In this document: positions 1-5,583 of the stretch, one piece after another | Position numbering within the stretch: position 1 is the stretch's first letter | Layout: every line of letters begins with the position of its first letter | Assembly: GCA_944382045.1 (NCBI GenBank) | Contig: CALWMT010000085.1 | Location: forward strand, 1-9,299 | Length of the DNA stretch: 9,299 bases | From: an uncultured Enterocloster sp. | GTDB taxonomy: Bacteria; Bacillota; Clostridia; Lachnospirales; Lachnospiraceae | Direction of reading: 5' to 3' | Position numbers and translations under genes: made by a program | Notes under the pieces: generated by a model | What the model was told of the DNA's origin: nothing | The model's database searches: none | Seen by the model: the letters and a program-made list of their open reading frames with translations, nothing else

Positions 1-360
1 CAGGTGCTCCGCTATAACTCCTCCTTCACGCTGGCGCTCTATGCCGCCATGGATATCTATATCCACTATGATGGCTGGAGTATGGAACAGATTGGGGACT
101 ATCTGGAGACCATTATCGGGATCTCGGATCCTGAGGTCACCGCAGAGGTCTACTATCAGATTGTGGATAATCCGGTGAATTACCTAGAATATTACGTGGG
201 ATATATGGAAATTATGGATATGAGGGAGCAGGCGGAGGAAACCCTGGGAAATGATTTCTCCGCTCTGGAATTCAATCGTTTTCTCCTTGATATCGGCCCC
301 GCCCCTTTCCGGGTGATAAAGCCCTACTTTAATGAGTGGCTGGTGGAGCAGGCCGGGTGA
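1..360 (+). CDS. DUF885 family protein, C-terminal end (5' truncated by window)
   Basis: The frame is open from the first base of the window and ends at TGA 358-360, so this is the last 119 residues of a longer protein. The GTG at position 4 is not a credible start because nothing precedes it. The visible tail has the pattern I associate with the C-terminus of DUF885 proteins. It contains a YYVGYMEIMDMREQAEETLG helix, then F-x-x-x-E-F-x-R-F-L-L-D-I-G-P-A-P-F, then a closing helix ending in FNEWLVEQAG. DUF885 proteins are generally several hundred residues long and are thought to be zinc-dependent hydrolases. The presumed metal-binding motifs lie upstream and outside the window, so activity cannot be judged. 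The gene converges on the leftward transglutaminase-like gene with 51 bp between stops. The family call rests on memory of the C-terminal pattern only. Confidence 0.75.
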   Translation, partial: QVLRYNSSFTLALYAAMDIYIHYDGWSMEQIGDYLETIIGISDPEVTAEVYYQIVDNPVNYLEYYVGYMEIMDMREQAEETLGNDFSALEFNRFLLDIGPAPFRVIKPYFNEWLVEQAG

Positions 361-382
361 CGGACGTCTCTCCAGACGTCCG
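361..382. terminator. Perfect inverted repeat between convergent genes, possible weak terminator
   Basis: CGGACGTCT (361-369) and AGACGTCCG (374-382) form a perfect 9-bp stem with a 4-nt loop. It starts directly after the TGA of the upstream gene and lies 29 bp past the stop of the leftward gene. Position between convergent genes suggests a bidirectional terminator or 3'-end stabiliser. Neither strand has a U-tract after the stem, so efficient intrinsic termination is not supported by the sequence. Confidence 0.45.
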
Positions 383-411
383 CTCCTTGCCAGAGGCACA
401 GCCGGACAGTC

Positions 412-1263
412 CTATATCCGCATAGCCACTTCCCCGTGAAACGGGTACTGGGCCATGGCTTCTCTGGGGAGCATATAGTATTTGTACCGGTTCGCACCGG
501 AATCTCTCCCGTCATTCCAGCACACATCAATCTCGTAGGCCTGGCCGTCTATCATCACTTCGTTCCAGGCGTGGCTGCTGCCGCTTGCCCTGACACAGTC
601 AATGCCAGCGCCCTGGCAGAGCGCCTTAAACAAAAACGCATAGTCATTGCATTTGCCCAGTCTGCTCTCATAGACCTGTAAGAAAGTATACCTTACATCC
701 GTATAGTTATATGACATAAGGCTGCAGATCCAGTTGTTGAAAATGTCGATGGCCTGAAGCTCATCCATCCCGTCATATACTCCCAGCTGGGGGACCACAT
801 CGTAGGTGTAATTCAGCCAGGCATACAGCTCATAAGGGGTACAAGCCTTTTCGCTGCATCTGTTATTCAGCCGGCTGCTCACAATCACCTCGCAGTTTCC
901 TTCCGGCCCCCTCTGAAGCCCTGCCCACACACAGTGCATATTGCGTATCTCTGTTCCCTCGCCTGTCTGGATGGTATATTCGTCTGTAAACGTCTTTATT
1001 TTCTCCTTCATCAGGCTATTGAACCACTCTGTGGAAATACTCGGGTAGTCCCTGCTGGTCAGAACTACCTCTTCCACACTGGGATTGTTCATGAAATACA
1101 TCAGGGTCGCGTCAATGGCCCTCTGCTCTTCCTCTGTCAGGGTGACTCCCTCCCGGACCGTGTATACCGGCGCGGTGTCCTGAAGCTCCACTGTGCCCGC
1201 AAAGGCGGAAAAGGTCATAAATAAAGCTGCCACAAAGCTGCACACGATTGTTCTGATTTTCAT
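412..1263 (-). CDS. Secreted transglutaminase-like (papain-fold) protein
   Basis: This 283-aa protein begins with a signal peptide: MKIR, then a hydrophobic stretch to about residue 20, with a likely cleavage after AFA (residue 22). It should therefore be exported and act outside the membrane. The C-terminal part carries a transglutaminase-like catalytic triad. Cys205 is in GKCNDYAFLFKAL, His231 in SSHAWNEV and Asp246 in EIDVCWND. The family includes proteases, amidases and transglutaminases built on this fold; the substrate here is unknown. Residues 40-170 form an unassigned N-terminal region with four further cysteines (111, 124, 136, 141) that could form disulphides after export. The ATG at 1263 is preceded by AGGAG at good spacing. 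It lies 54 bp downstream of the unrecognised leftward gene and may share its transcript. The superfamily call is firm; the biological role is not. Confidence 0.85.
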   Translation of the reverse strand: MKIRTIVCSFVAALFMTFSAFAGTVELQDTAPVYTVREGVTLTEEEQRAIDATLMYFMNNPSVEEVVLTSRDYPSISTEWFNSLMKEKIKTFTDEYTIQTGEGTEIRNMHCVWAGLQRGPEGNCEVIVSSRLNNRCSEKACTPYELYAWLNYTYDVVPQLGVYDGMDELQAIDIFNNWICSLMSYNYTDVRYTFLQVYESRLGKCNDYAFLFKALCQGAGIDCVRASGSSHAWNEVMIDGQAYEIDVCWNDGRDSGANRYKYYMLPREAMAQYPFHGEVAMRI

Positions 1264-1317
1264 ACTCTTTTTCTCCTAACATCCTAAGTAAGCATTTGCA
1301 GTTTCAAACAAATACGG

Positions 1318-2157
1318 TCACGCTGCCTGCTGGGCAATCCGATTCACCTGCCTTTCCCAGAACCGGCCGCCGGCTCTGCCTTCCATCCGGAGAATCCCGT
1401 CGATCTCTCTGTCCTGAATATAGCCGTAGGCATCCAGCATAGCTGCGGACCGCGACGGAAGCTCTGCAGGCATCTGTGTGGTGTCAAAAATTCCCAAGCG
1501 CAGGGAGGCTTCCGAAAGTTTTTCCAGCATGAAGGCCTTATCCACGCTTCCCCGAACCAAAGGCTCGCTCCGGATAATCCTTTTCAGCTCTTTCATGTCC
1601 TCCACCGGATAGGCCAGGTTAGGACACATACGCTTTAACAGCATGGAAACCCGTCTTAAGGTTTTCCTGCCCTCCCGGTTCTTTGGTTTCTCCACCGCTC
1701 CCTCAAAAACAATAGGAAATACCGGAACATAGGGGTCGTTTGTAAACACGGCGCACAGGATCACTTCCCTGGGCTTAAGGGAAACCTTATAGCTGGCAGA
1801 GATGCCCACGGCAAACACATCCTTTGCGTCCACAACCATTTTTTCAAAAAGGGCGGGCACAAAGAAGTTCCGGGAGTAGGCTGCCCCGTCTGCAGAGATC
1901 AGGGCTGAGTTTGCCGCGCGAAACAGGATATCCTCGCACTGGGAGCAAGAGAGACTTCTGTACTGCCTGACTGCCTGCCAGAGCTCGATCCTTGAAATTC
2001 CATCCTTCATTCGGTATTTCTCAAGAATCCTCTCCCTGTGTGCGGCGGCTCCCGCCCTCTGGGCCCGGGTCATAGGCAAAAGTCCTGCCTTCTGCCGGTA
2101 CTGCTCATAGCCCTTCACACTTTCCTCCAGCATTCTTTCCTTCATAAATACACGCAT
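1318..2157 (-). CDS. Unrecognised 279-aa protein
   Basis: I do not recognise this family. It is a full-length leftward ORF with AAGGAGGG 7 nt upstream of its ATG at 2157, so it is very probably translated; Met5 is a weaker alternative start. The protein is soluble-looking, with no signal peptide or membrane segment. The first 50 residues are charged and probably helical. A CxxC pair lies at residues 71-74 (SCSQC). A hydrophobic, beta-like central block spans about 98-155. A very basic stretch (KPKNREGRKTLRRV) covers about 157-170 and might contact nucleic acid. A mixed helical C-terminus is rich in Arg. It lies upstream of the secreted transglutaminase-like gene on the same strand, with 54 bp between, so the two may be cotranscribed. 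No function is assigned; the translation signal is the solid part of this call. Confidence 0.75.
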   Translation of the reverse strand: MRVFMKERMLEESVKGYEQYRQKAGLLPMTRAQRAGAAAHRERILEKYRMKDGISRIELWQAVRQYRSLSCSQCEDILFRAANSALISADGAAYSRNFFVPALFEKMVVDAKDVFAVGISASYKVSLKPREVILCAVFTNDPYVPVFPIVFEGAVEKPKNREGRKTLRRVSMLLKRMCPNLAYPVEDMKELKRIIRSEPLVRGSVDKAFMLEKLSEASLRLGIFDTTQMPAELPSRSAAMLDAYGYIQDREIDGILRMEGRAGGRFWERQVNRIAQQAA

Positions 2158-2215
2158 TTCAATGCCCTCCTTGCTCTCAATAAATTAATCGGGGAGATAG
2201 GCAGAGTTTTCTTCT

Positions 2216-2281
2216 ATATTTCGTAACAATTTAGGCGGCGGACAGGAAGATGCCCGCCGCCTAAACTGTTACAATATTTCG
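2216..2281. repeat. GC-rich 19-bp-arm palindrome flanked by an 8-bp direct repeat
   Basis: Arms 2223-2241 and 2254-2272 are inverted copies matching at 18 of 19 positions, enclosing a 12-nt loop (2242-2253). The inner core is GGCGGCGG/CCGCCGCC and the outer part is GTAACA/TGTTAC. The octamer ATATTTCG occurs at 2216-2223 and again at 2274-2281, bracketing the palindrome as a target-site duplication would. It sits between two divergently transcribed genes, where a terminator is not obviously needed, and has no U-tract on either side. It could be a miniature palindromic repeat element, a transcript-end structure, or a regulator site. I saw no second copy in this window. Confidence 0.6.
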
Positions 2282-2305
2282 CCTTCATCCCGTTTATGAA
2301 CCGAA

Positions 2306-2334
2306 GTATAAATTCCCCCTTTTTACAAATACTA
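2306..2334 (+). promoter_or_regulatory. Candidate sigma-G (forespore) promoter of spoVT
   Basis: GTATA (2306-2310) fits the GHATR -35 element recalled for sigma-G of Bacillus subtilis. AATACTA (2328-2334) fits the CATWMTA -10 except for its first base. The spacer is 17 bp. In B. subtilis spoVT is a sigma-G gene, which agrees. The start codon is about 56 bp downstream of the -10. This is motif matching by eye, so confidence is moderate. Confidence 0.5.
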
Positions 2335-2390
2335 CATGTATCGGCAGCCAACAGGATAAATGTCAGAAAGTAAAATGGAGGAATTTTGGT

Positions 2391-2939
2391 ATGAAAGCTA
2401 CAGGTATTGTGAGGAGAATCGACGATCTGGGCCGGGTGGTAATCCCCAAGGAAATCCGCCGAACCCTTCGTCTGAGGGAAGGTACGCCGCTAGAAATATT
2501 TACGGACAGAGAGGGGGAAATTATTCTCAAAAAATATTCGCCCATGATGGAGCTCACCGCCTTCGCCGGACAGTACGCGGAGGCCATGGCCCAGTCCACC
2601 GGGCTTTTGGTATGTATCACAGATAGAGACCAGGTCATCGCTGTGTCCGGCGGCGCAAAAAAGGAGCTTCTCCAGAAGACCATCAGCCCTCAGCTGGAGC
2701 AGGTGATCAATGAGCGCACCTCGATTCTCGCAGGGAAGGATGACAAGGCCTTTATCCATCTGGTCGATGAGGAGCTGGAGGGGGTCACCGCTCAGGTTAT
2801 CTCCCCCATCATCTGCGAGGGGGATGCCATCGGCGCAGTGGCCCTCTTAAGCCGGGAGCCCCGGGCCAAGTTCGGCGATATGGAAACCAAGCTCGCCTCC
2901 ACGGCTGCTGGATTTTTGGGGCGGCAGATGGAGGGATAA
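2391..2939 (+). CDS. spoVT: Stage V sporulation protein T (AbrB-type transcription regulator)
   Basis: This is a 182-aa protein, close to the roughly 178 aa of B. subtilis SpoVT. Residues 1-50 are the AbrB/MazE-type swapped-hairpin DNA-binding domain, opening MKATGIVRRIDDLGRVVIPK and continuing through EIRRTLRLREGTPLEIF. This is almost identical to what I recall of SpoVT. Residues about 55-180 form the GAF-like domain, ending in the characteristic AAGFLGRQMEG tail. SpoVT forms oligomers in the developing forespore and adjusts expression of sigma-G-dependent genes for spore coat, cortex and germination functions. GGAGG at 2377-2381 with a 9-nt spacer supports the ATG at 2391. It appears monocistronic, with its own candidate forespore promoter and a hairpin terminator shared with the convergent transporter operon. 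This is the strongest single pointer to a spore-forming organism. Confidence 0.97.
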   Translation: MKATGIVRRIDDLGRVVIPKEIRRTLRLREGTPLEIFTDREGEIILKKYSPMMELTAFAGQYAEAMAQSTGLLVCITDRDQVIAVSGGAKKELLQKTISPQLEQVINERTSILAGKDDKAFIHLVDEELEGVTAQVISPIICEGDAIGAVALLSREPRAKFGDMETKLASTAAGFLGRQMEG

Positions 2940-2947
2940 AAGACCGC

Positions 2948-2970
2948 AAAAAGGCAGCCCGAAGGCTGCC
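2948..2970 (-). terminator. Rho-independent terminator of the transporter operon, UUCG loop
   Basis: Read leftward, a 7-bp stem GGCAGCC/GGCTGCC (2970-2964 and 2959-2953) closes a TTCG tetraloop and is followed by five T (2952-2948). It lies 23 bp past the ATPase stop codon. The C(UUCG)G loop is a very stable RNA tetraloop. On the + strand the same stem follows the spoVT stop by 13 bp but has only a short, mixed downstream tract. It may therefore also help end spoVT transcripts, more weakly. Confidence 0.85.
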
Positions 2971-2993
2971 TCTACATATCCTCTGAAGGCGCG

Positions 2994-3716
2994 CTACAGC
3001 ACCTTTTCCAAAAATGACTTCGCCCGGTCCGTCTTAGGATTGGAGAAGAACTCATCCGGCGGAGCATCCTCCAGTATCAGGCCGTCGTCGATAAAGCAGA
3101 TCCGATCCGCCACCTCCCTGGCAAATCCCATCTCATGGGTGACCAATGTCATGGTGATGCCCGTGTGGGCCAGCTCCTTGATTACCTCCAGAACCTCCTT
3201 CACCATCTCCGGATCCAGAGCGCTGGTGGGCTCATCAAAGAGCATAATCTTGGGCTCCATAGCCAGGGCCCTGGCGATAGCGATTCGCTGCTTCTGCCCG
3301 CCGGAGAGCTTGCCGGGATAGGTTCCCGCCTTCTCCGTCAGTCCTACCAGCTTTAAGAGCTCCATGGCCTTAGCCTCAGCGGCCCCCTTCTCCATCTTGT
3401 TGACCTTCATGGGGGCGTAGGTCATATTTTCCATAACGGTCATATGGGGGAACAAATTAAAATGCTGGAACACCATGCCAATGTCCTTGCGGATGGCCTG
3501 AATGTCCGTCTTGGGGGCGGTGATGTCCCTTCCCTCGATAAACACCTGTCCCTTGGTGGGACGCTCCAGAAGGTTCATGCACCGAAGGATGGTGGATTTT
3601 CCAGAGCCGGATGGGCCGATCAGGGTCACAACCTCGCCCTTTTCGATTTTCAGGTTAATCCCCTTTAAAACCTCCAGCTTTCCGAAGCTCTTATATACAT
3701 CACGAAACTCTATCAC
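2994..3716 (-). CDS. Amino acid ABC transporter ATP-binding protein (GlnQ/HisP type)
   Basis: This 240-aa ATPase powers the importer encoded with it. All nucleotide-binding motifs are intact. Walker A is GPSGSGKST (34-42), the Q-loop is QHFNLFP (Gln84), the ABC signature is LSGGQKQR (137-144), Walker B is IMLFDE (157-162) followed by PTSALDP, and the switch histidine is His194 in VTHEMGFA. The length and the VTHEMGFAREVADR stretch are typical of the polar amino acid uptake subfamily. Its start overlaps the 3' end of the permease gene by 17 bp, which suggests translational coupling and fixed subunit ratios. The protein would sit on the cytoplasmic face of the membrane as a dimer. The family call is firm. 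The transported amino acid cannot be read from the ATPase. Confidence 0.95.
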   Translation of the reverse strand: MIEFRDVYKSFGKLEVLKGINLKIEKGEVVTLIGPSGSGKSTILRCMNLLERPTKGQVFIEGRDITAPKTDIQAIRKDIGMVFQHFNLFPHMTVMENMTYAPMKVNKMEKGAAEAKAMELLKLVGLTEKAGTYPGKLSGGQKQRIAIARALAMEPKIMLFDEPTSALDPEMVKEVLEVIKELAHTGITMTLVTHEMGFAREVADRICFIDDGLILEDAPPDEFFSNPKTDRAKSFLEKVL

Positions 3717-4368
3717 TTCTGTTCACCCACCTTTCCAGACGGTTCGCCACAACAGACAGAACCATAACAAATATGTAGTAGATCAGCGCGATCACCAGAT
3801 AGGGCTCAAAGAACCGGAAGGTGAGAACCGTAATCTGATCCGCTGCCCGCAGAAGCTCCACCGCTCCGATATAGGAAAGAATGGAGGACTCCTTTAAGAG
3901 GGCAATGGCCTCATTCACAAGGCTGGGCAGGATATGCTTTATGGCCTGAGGGAGAATGATGTCCTTCATCATATCCCGGTATCCCACTCCCAGGGACATG
4001 GCCGCCTCATACTGCCCCTTGTCCACGCCTGTGATGCCTCCCCGGAAGATCTCGGAGATGTAGGCCGCAGAGTTCAGGGAGAAGGTCAAAATACCTGACT
4101 GGGTGGTGGTAAAGGTGATGTCCAGAAGCTGGGGCAGGCCGAAGTGCACAATACACAGCTGCACCAGAAGAGGGGTCCCTCTGAAGATAGAGGTGTAAAA
4201 TCTTCCAAACCAGACCAGAGGCGCGCACTTGCTGATTTTAACCAGCGACAGCAATACGCCAAGCAGAAAACCAAACACCGCACAAATGGCCGTCATTTTG
4301 AGGGTGGTCAACGCGCCATGGTACAAAAACGGCCAATATTGCCAGACGCAGCTAAAATCAAGCTCCAT
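3700..4368 (-). CDS. Amino acid ABC transporter permease (HisM/GlnP type)
   Basis: This 222-aa integral membrane subunit of the importer has about five hydrophobic segments, near residues 18-45, 52-75, 90-105, 145-172 and 185-210. FRGTPLLVQ (62-70) is the usual motif of polar amino acid permeases. The cytoplasmic EAA loop, EAAMSLGVGYRDMMKDIILP at 121-140, docks the ATPase; EAA and the glycine at 127 are conserved. The ATG at 4368 has AAAGGAG upstream with 9-nt spacing. One permease gene implies a homodimeric channel, as in three-gene systems of this family. It lies 55 bp downstream of the binding lipoprotein, separated from it by a stable hairpin, and overlaps the ATPase gene. Confidence 0.94.
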   Translation of the reverse strand: MELDFSCVWQYWPFLYHGALTTLKMTAICAVFGFLLGVLLSLVKISKCAPLVWFGRFYTSIFRGTPLLVQLCIVHFGLPQLLDITFTTTQSGILTFSLNSAAYISEIFRGGITGVDKGQYEAAMSLGVGYRDMMKDIILPQAIKHILPSLVNEAIALLKESSILSYIGAVELLRAADQITVLTFRFFEPYLVIALIYYIFVMVLSVVANRLERWVNRSDRVS

Positions 4369-4390
4369 TTTCTACTACTCCTTTCAAGTC

Positions 4391-4411
4391 AGGCCCGCAA
4401 GACGCGGGCCT
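4391..4411 (-). promoter_or_regulatory. Intercistronic hairpin between binding-protein and permease genes
   Basis: AGGCCCGC (4391-4398) and GCGGGCCT (4404-4411) form a perfect 8-bp, nearly all-GC stem with a 5-nt loop. In the operon's direction it begins 13 bp past the binding-protein stop and is not followed by a T-run but by GACTTGAAAGGAG, the permease ribosome binding region. It therefore looks like a stabilising or partial-termination structure that lets the binding protein be made in excess, a known arrangement in importer operons. The role is inferred; the stem is directly visible. Confidence 0.65.
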
Positions 4412-4423
4412 GTCGCTTTTAAA

Positions 4424-5338
4424 TTAGTCGAGAATAAACTGCTCGCTCAGGTGGGAGGCGATGATCTCGTCCAGCTCGCCATTCTCCATCATTTCCTTCA
4501 GAGTGTTGTTGAAGGTCTCAAAATAAGGAGACTCCTTGGGGAAGCCGATGGCAAAGCAGTCCTCGGTCTTGTCCAGAAGGCTCATGGACAGGCCCTCATT
4601 TTCCTTTAAGAACTCCGTAGCGCCGGCGCCGTCAATGATGCAGGCGTCCGCGCGGCCGCTCTTAACCTCCTCGATGCAGGCCGGGCTTCCCTGGATGCCC
4701 ACGGTCTCCGCACCCTCAATGCTCTCTGCCACCTGCTGGTAGTTGGTTCCGAACACATAAGCAACCGTCTTGCCCTGCAGGGATGCTAAATCCGGGTAAT
4801 TGTCCTCGGACCGGTACACAATGGCGTTGCGGGGATAGAAGAAGATCTCAGAGAAATCCAGCGTCTCCCGGCGCTCATCTGTGGGAGCCATGCCGCCGCT
4901 GCAGAAATCAATCTGTCCCGCCTGGATGGCTGCCATCAGGCTCTTAAAGGGCATATCAACAAACTCTACCTGGCCGCCGTTCTTCTCAACGATAGCCTTT
5001 ACAATATCAATGTTCATGCCCACATAGGTCTTGGTTCCGTCCGCTGCCATCTCGATGGACTCGAAGGGAACAAAGGTTGCGGAGCATCCCACCTTCACCG
5101 TCACTCCTGCAAATGGGTTATCCGCGGCTGCCTCCTCCGCGCTGGTCTCCTCTGCACTCTCTGCCGCCTCGGTGCTCTCCTCCTCAGCTGCTGCCGTCGT
5201 CTCTGCCTCGGTCTCCGCTGCTTCTGTGGCTGCTGCGGTTGTGGCTGCCGCAGTCGTCTCCTCCGCAGTGCTTCCGCAGCCAGTCAGCATGCCAAATGCC
5301 AGCATCGCGCTGACAGCCAGTGCCAATGTCTTTTTCAT
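4424..5338 (-). CDS. Amino acid ABC transporter substrate-binding lipoprotein (family 3)
   Basis: This is the ligand receptor of the importer, 304 aa from the chosen start. The ATG at 5338 is preferred over the in-frame ATG at 5356 because AGGAGG (5348-5353) lies 9 nt before it and would fall inside the longer version. A lipoprotein signal peptide ends in the lipobox LTGC with Cys21, so the protein should be lipid-anchored outside the membrane. Residues about 22-73 are a low-complexity Ala/Thr/Glu linker. The two-lobed binding domain follows from about residue 78, with FVPFE, GMNIDIVKAI, a GGMAPTDERRETLDFS motif and a hinge-region VAYVFGTN. Arg156 in TDER is in the position that grips the ligand alpha-carboxylate in HisJ/LAO-type proteins, so an amino acid or derivative is expected. 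Specificity is not readable. It is the first gene of its operon. Confidence 0.94.
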   Translation of the reverse strand: MKKTLALAVSAMLAFGMLTGCGSTAEETTAAATTAAATEAAETEAETTAAAEEESTEAAESAEETSAEEAAADNPFAGVTVKVGCSATFVPFESIEMAADGTKTYVGMNIDIVKAIVEKNGGQVEFVDMPFKSLMAAIQAGQIDFCSGGMAPTDERRETLDFSEIFFYPRNAIVYRSEDNYPDLASLQGKTVAYVFGTNYQQVAESIEGAETVGIQGSPACIEEVKSGRADACIIDGAGATEFLKENEGLSMSLLDKTEDCFAIGFPKESPYFETFNNTLKEMMENGELDEIIASHLSEQFILD

Positions 5339-5347
5339 AATAAATAT

Positions 5348-5353
5348 CCTCCT
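5348..5353 (-). promoter_or_regulatory. Ribosome binding site deciding the binding-protein start
   Basis: AGGAGG on the - strand, 9 nt before ATG 5338-5336. Because the upstream in-frame ATG (5356-5354) immediately precedes this site, the site fixes the shorter 304-aa protein beginning MKKTLALAV. Confidence 0.85.
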
Positions 5354-5425
5354 CATCCTAATTTTGCCTGTGCCGTGCCGCGCAGTCTGACAGGTGCGGC
5401 CGAGTCACAGCTTTACATTCGCATA

Positions 5426-5454
5426 ATTATACCATACTATCCACTGTCTTGCAA
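5426..5454 (-). promoter_or_regulatory. Sigma-A promoter of the amino acid ABC transporter operon
   Basis: On the - strand, -35 TTGCAA (5454-5449) and -10 TATAAT (5431-5426) are separated by 17 bp, and TGG precedes the -10 to give an extended TGnTATAAT. The predicted transcript starts near 5419, leaving a leader of about 80 nt. I see no convincing riboswitch or T-box structure in that leader. The -35 elements of this promoter and the divergent one are 62 bp apart. Confidence 0.8.
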
Positions 5455-5516
5455 TCCCCAAATCCACATATAAAGCGCATATTTCCGCATTTATACGCCA
5501 ATCCCTTCAGCGGATA

Positions 5517-5544
5517 TTGACATCTGCACTCCCCATGCTATAAT
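5517..5544 (+). promoter_or_regulatory. Consensus sigma-A promoter of the CE4 hydrolase genes
   Basis: The -35 TTGACA (5517-5522) and -10 TATAAT (5539-5544) are both perfect consensus with a 16-bp spacer, and TGC before the -10 makes it an extended -10. The expected start is near 5551. Such a strong promoter normally needs repression, which fits the palindrome overlapping it. Confidence 0.85.
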
Positions 5545-5571
5545 CGTATTGCTTGTATAAAAATACGATTA
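5541..5571. promoter_or_regulatory. Operator-like palindrome over the -10 and start site
   Basis: TAATCGTATT (5541-5550) and AATACGATTA (5562-5571) are perfect 10-bp inverted arms with an 11-bp spacer. Arm centres are 21 bp apart, about two helical turns. The left arm overlaps the -10 box and the dyad centre (5556) is just past the predicted start. Most of the left arm would not be transcribed, so this fits a protein-binding site better than an RNA hairpin. A dimeric or tetrameric repressor blocking polymerase is the natural reading; no candidate repressor gene is in the window. Confidence 0.7.
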
Positions 5572-5583
5572 CGAGGTGCTGAC

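Noticed and set aside
361..411. Strong intrinsic terminator between the first two genes
   Set aside because: The stem is perfect but no T-run follows it on either strand; listed only as a possible weak terminator.
436..1224. Several + strand frames opposite the transglutaminase-like gene
   Set aside because: The - strand gene has a signal peptide, catalytic triad and ribosome binding site; the opposite frames have none.
1264..1317. Separate promoter for the transglutaminase-like gene
   Set aside because: TTGAAA is present on the - strand but no acceptable -10 follows at proper spacing; cotranscription with the upstream gene is simpler.
5339..5356. Longer binding-protein start at ATG 5356 (six extra residues, MRRIFI)
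   Set aside because: Those codons are the ribosome binding site and spacer of the ATG at 5338, and the longer form has no ribosome binding site of its own.
5031..5390. Ser/Ala/Val-rich + strand reading frame antisense to the binding protein
   Set aside because: It is the mirror of the Ala/Thr/Glu linker and signal peptide of the real gene, with no ribosome binding site or recognisable domain.
5357..5419. Riboswitch or T-box in the leader of the transporter operon
   Set aside because: Only short stems such as CCTGT/ACAGG with long loops are visible; no T-box sequence, no terminator/antiterminator pair.
5469..5495. Imperfect dyad TATAAAGCG / CGCATTTATA between the divergent -35 boxes
   Set aside because: It needs a one-base bulge and is AT-rich, so it is only weakly above chance; kept as a possible activator site if conservation shows it.
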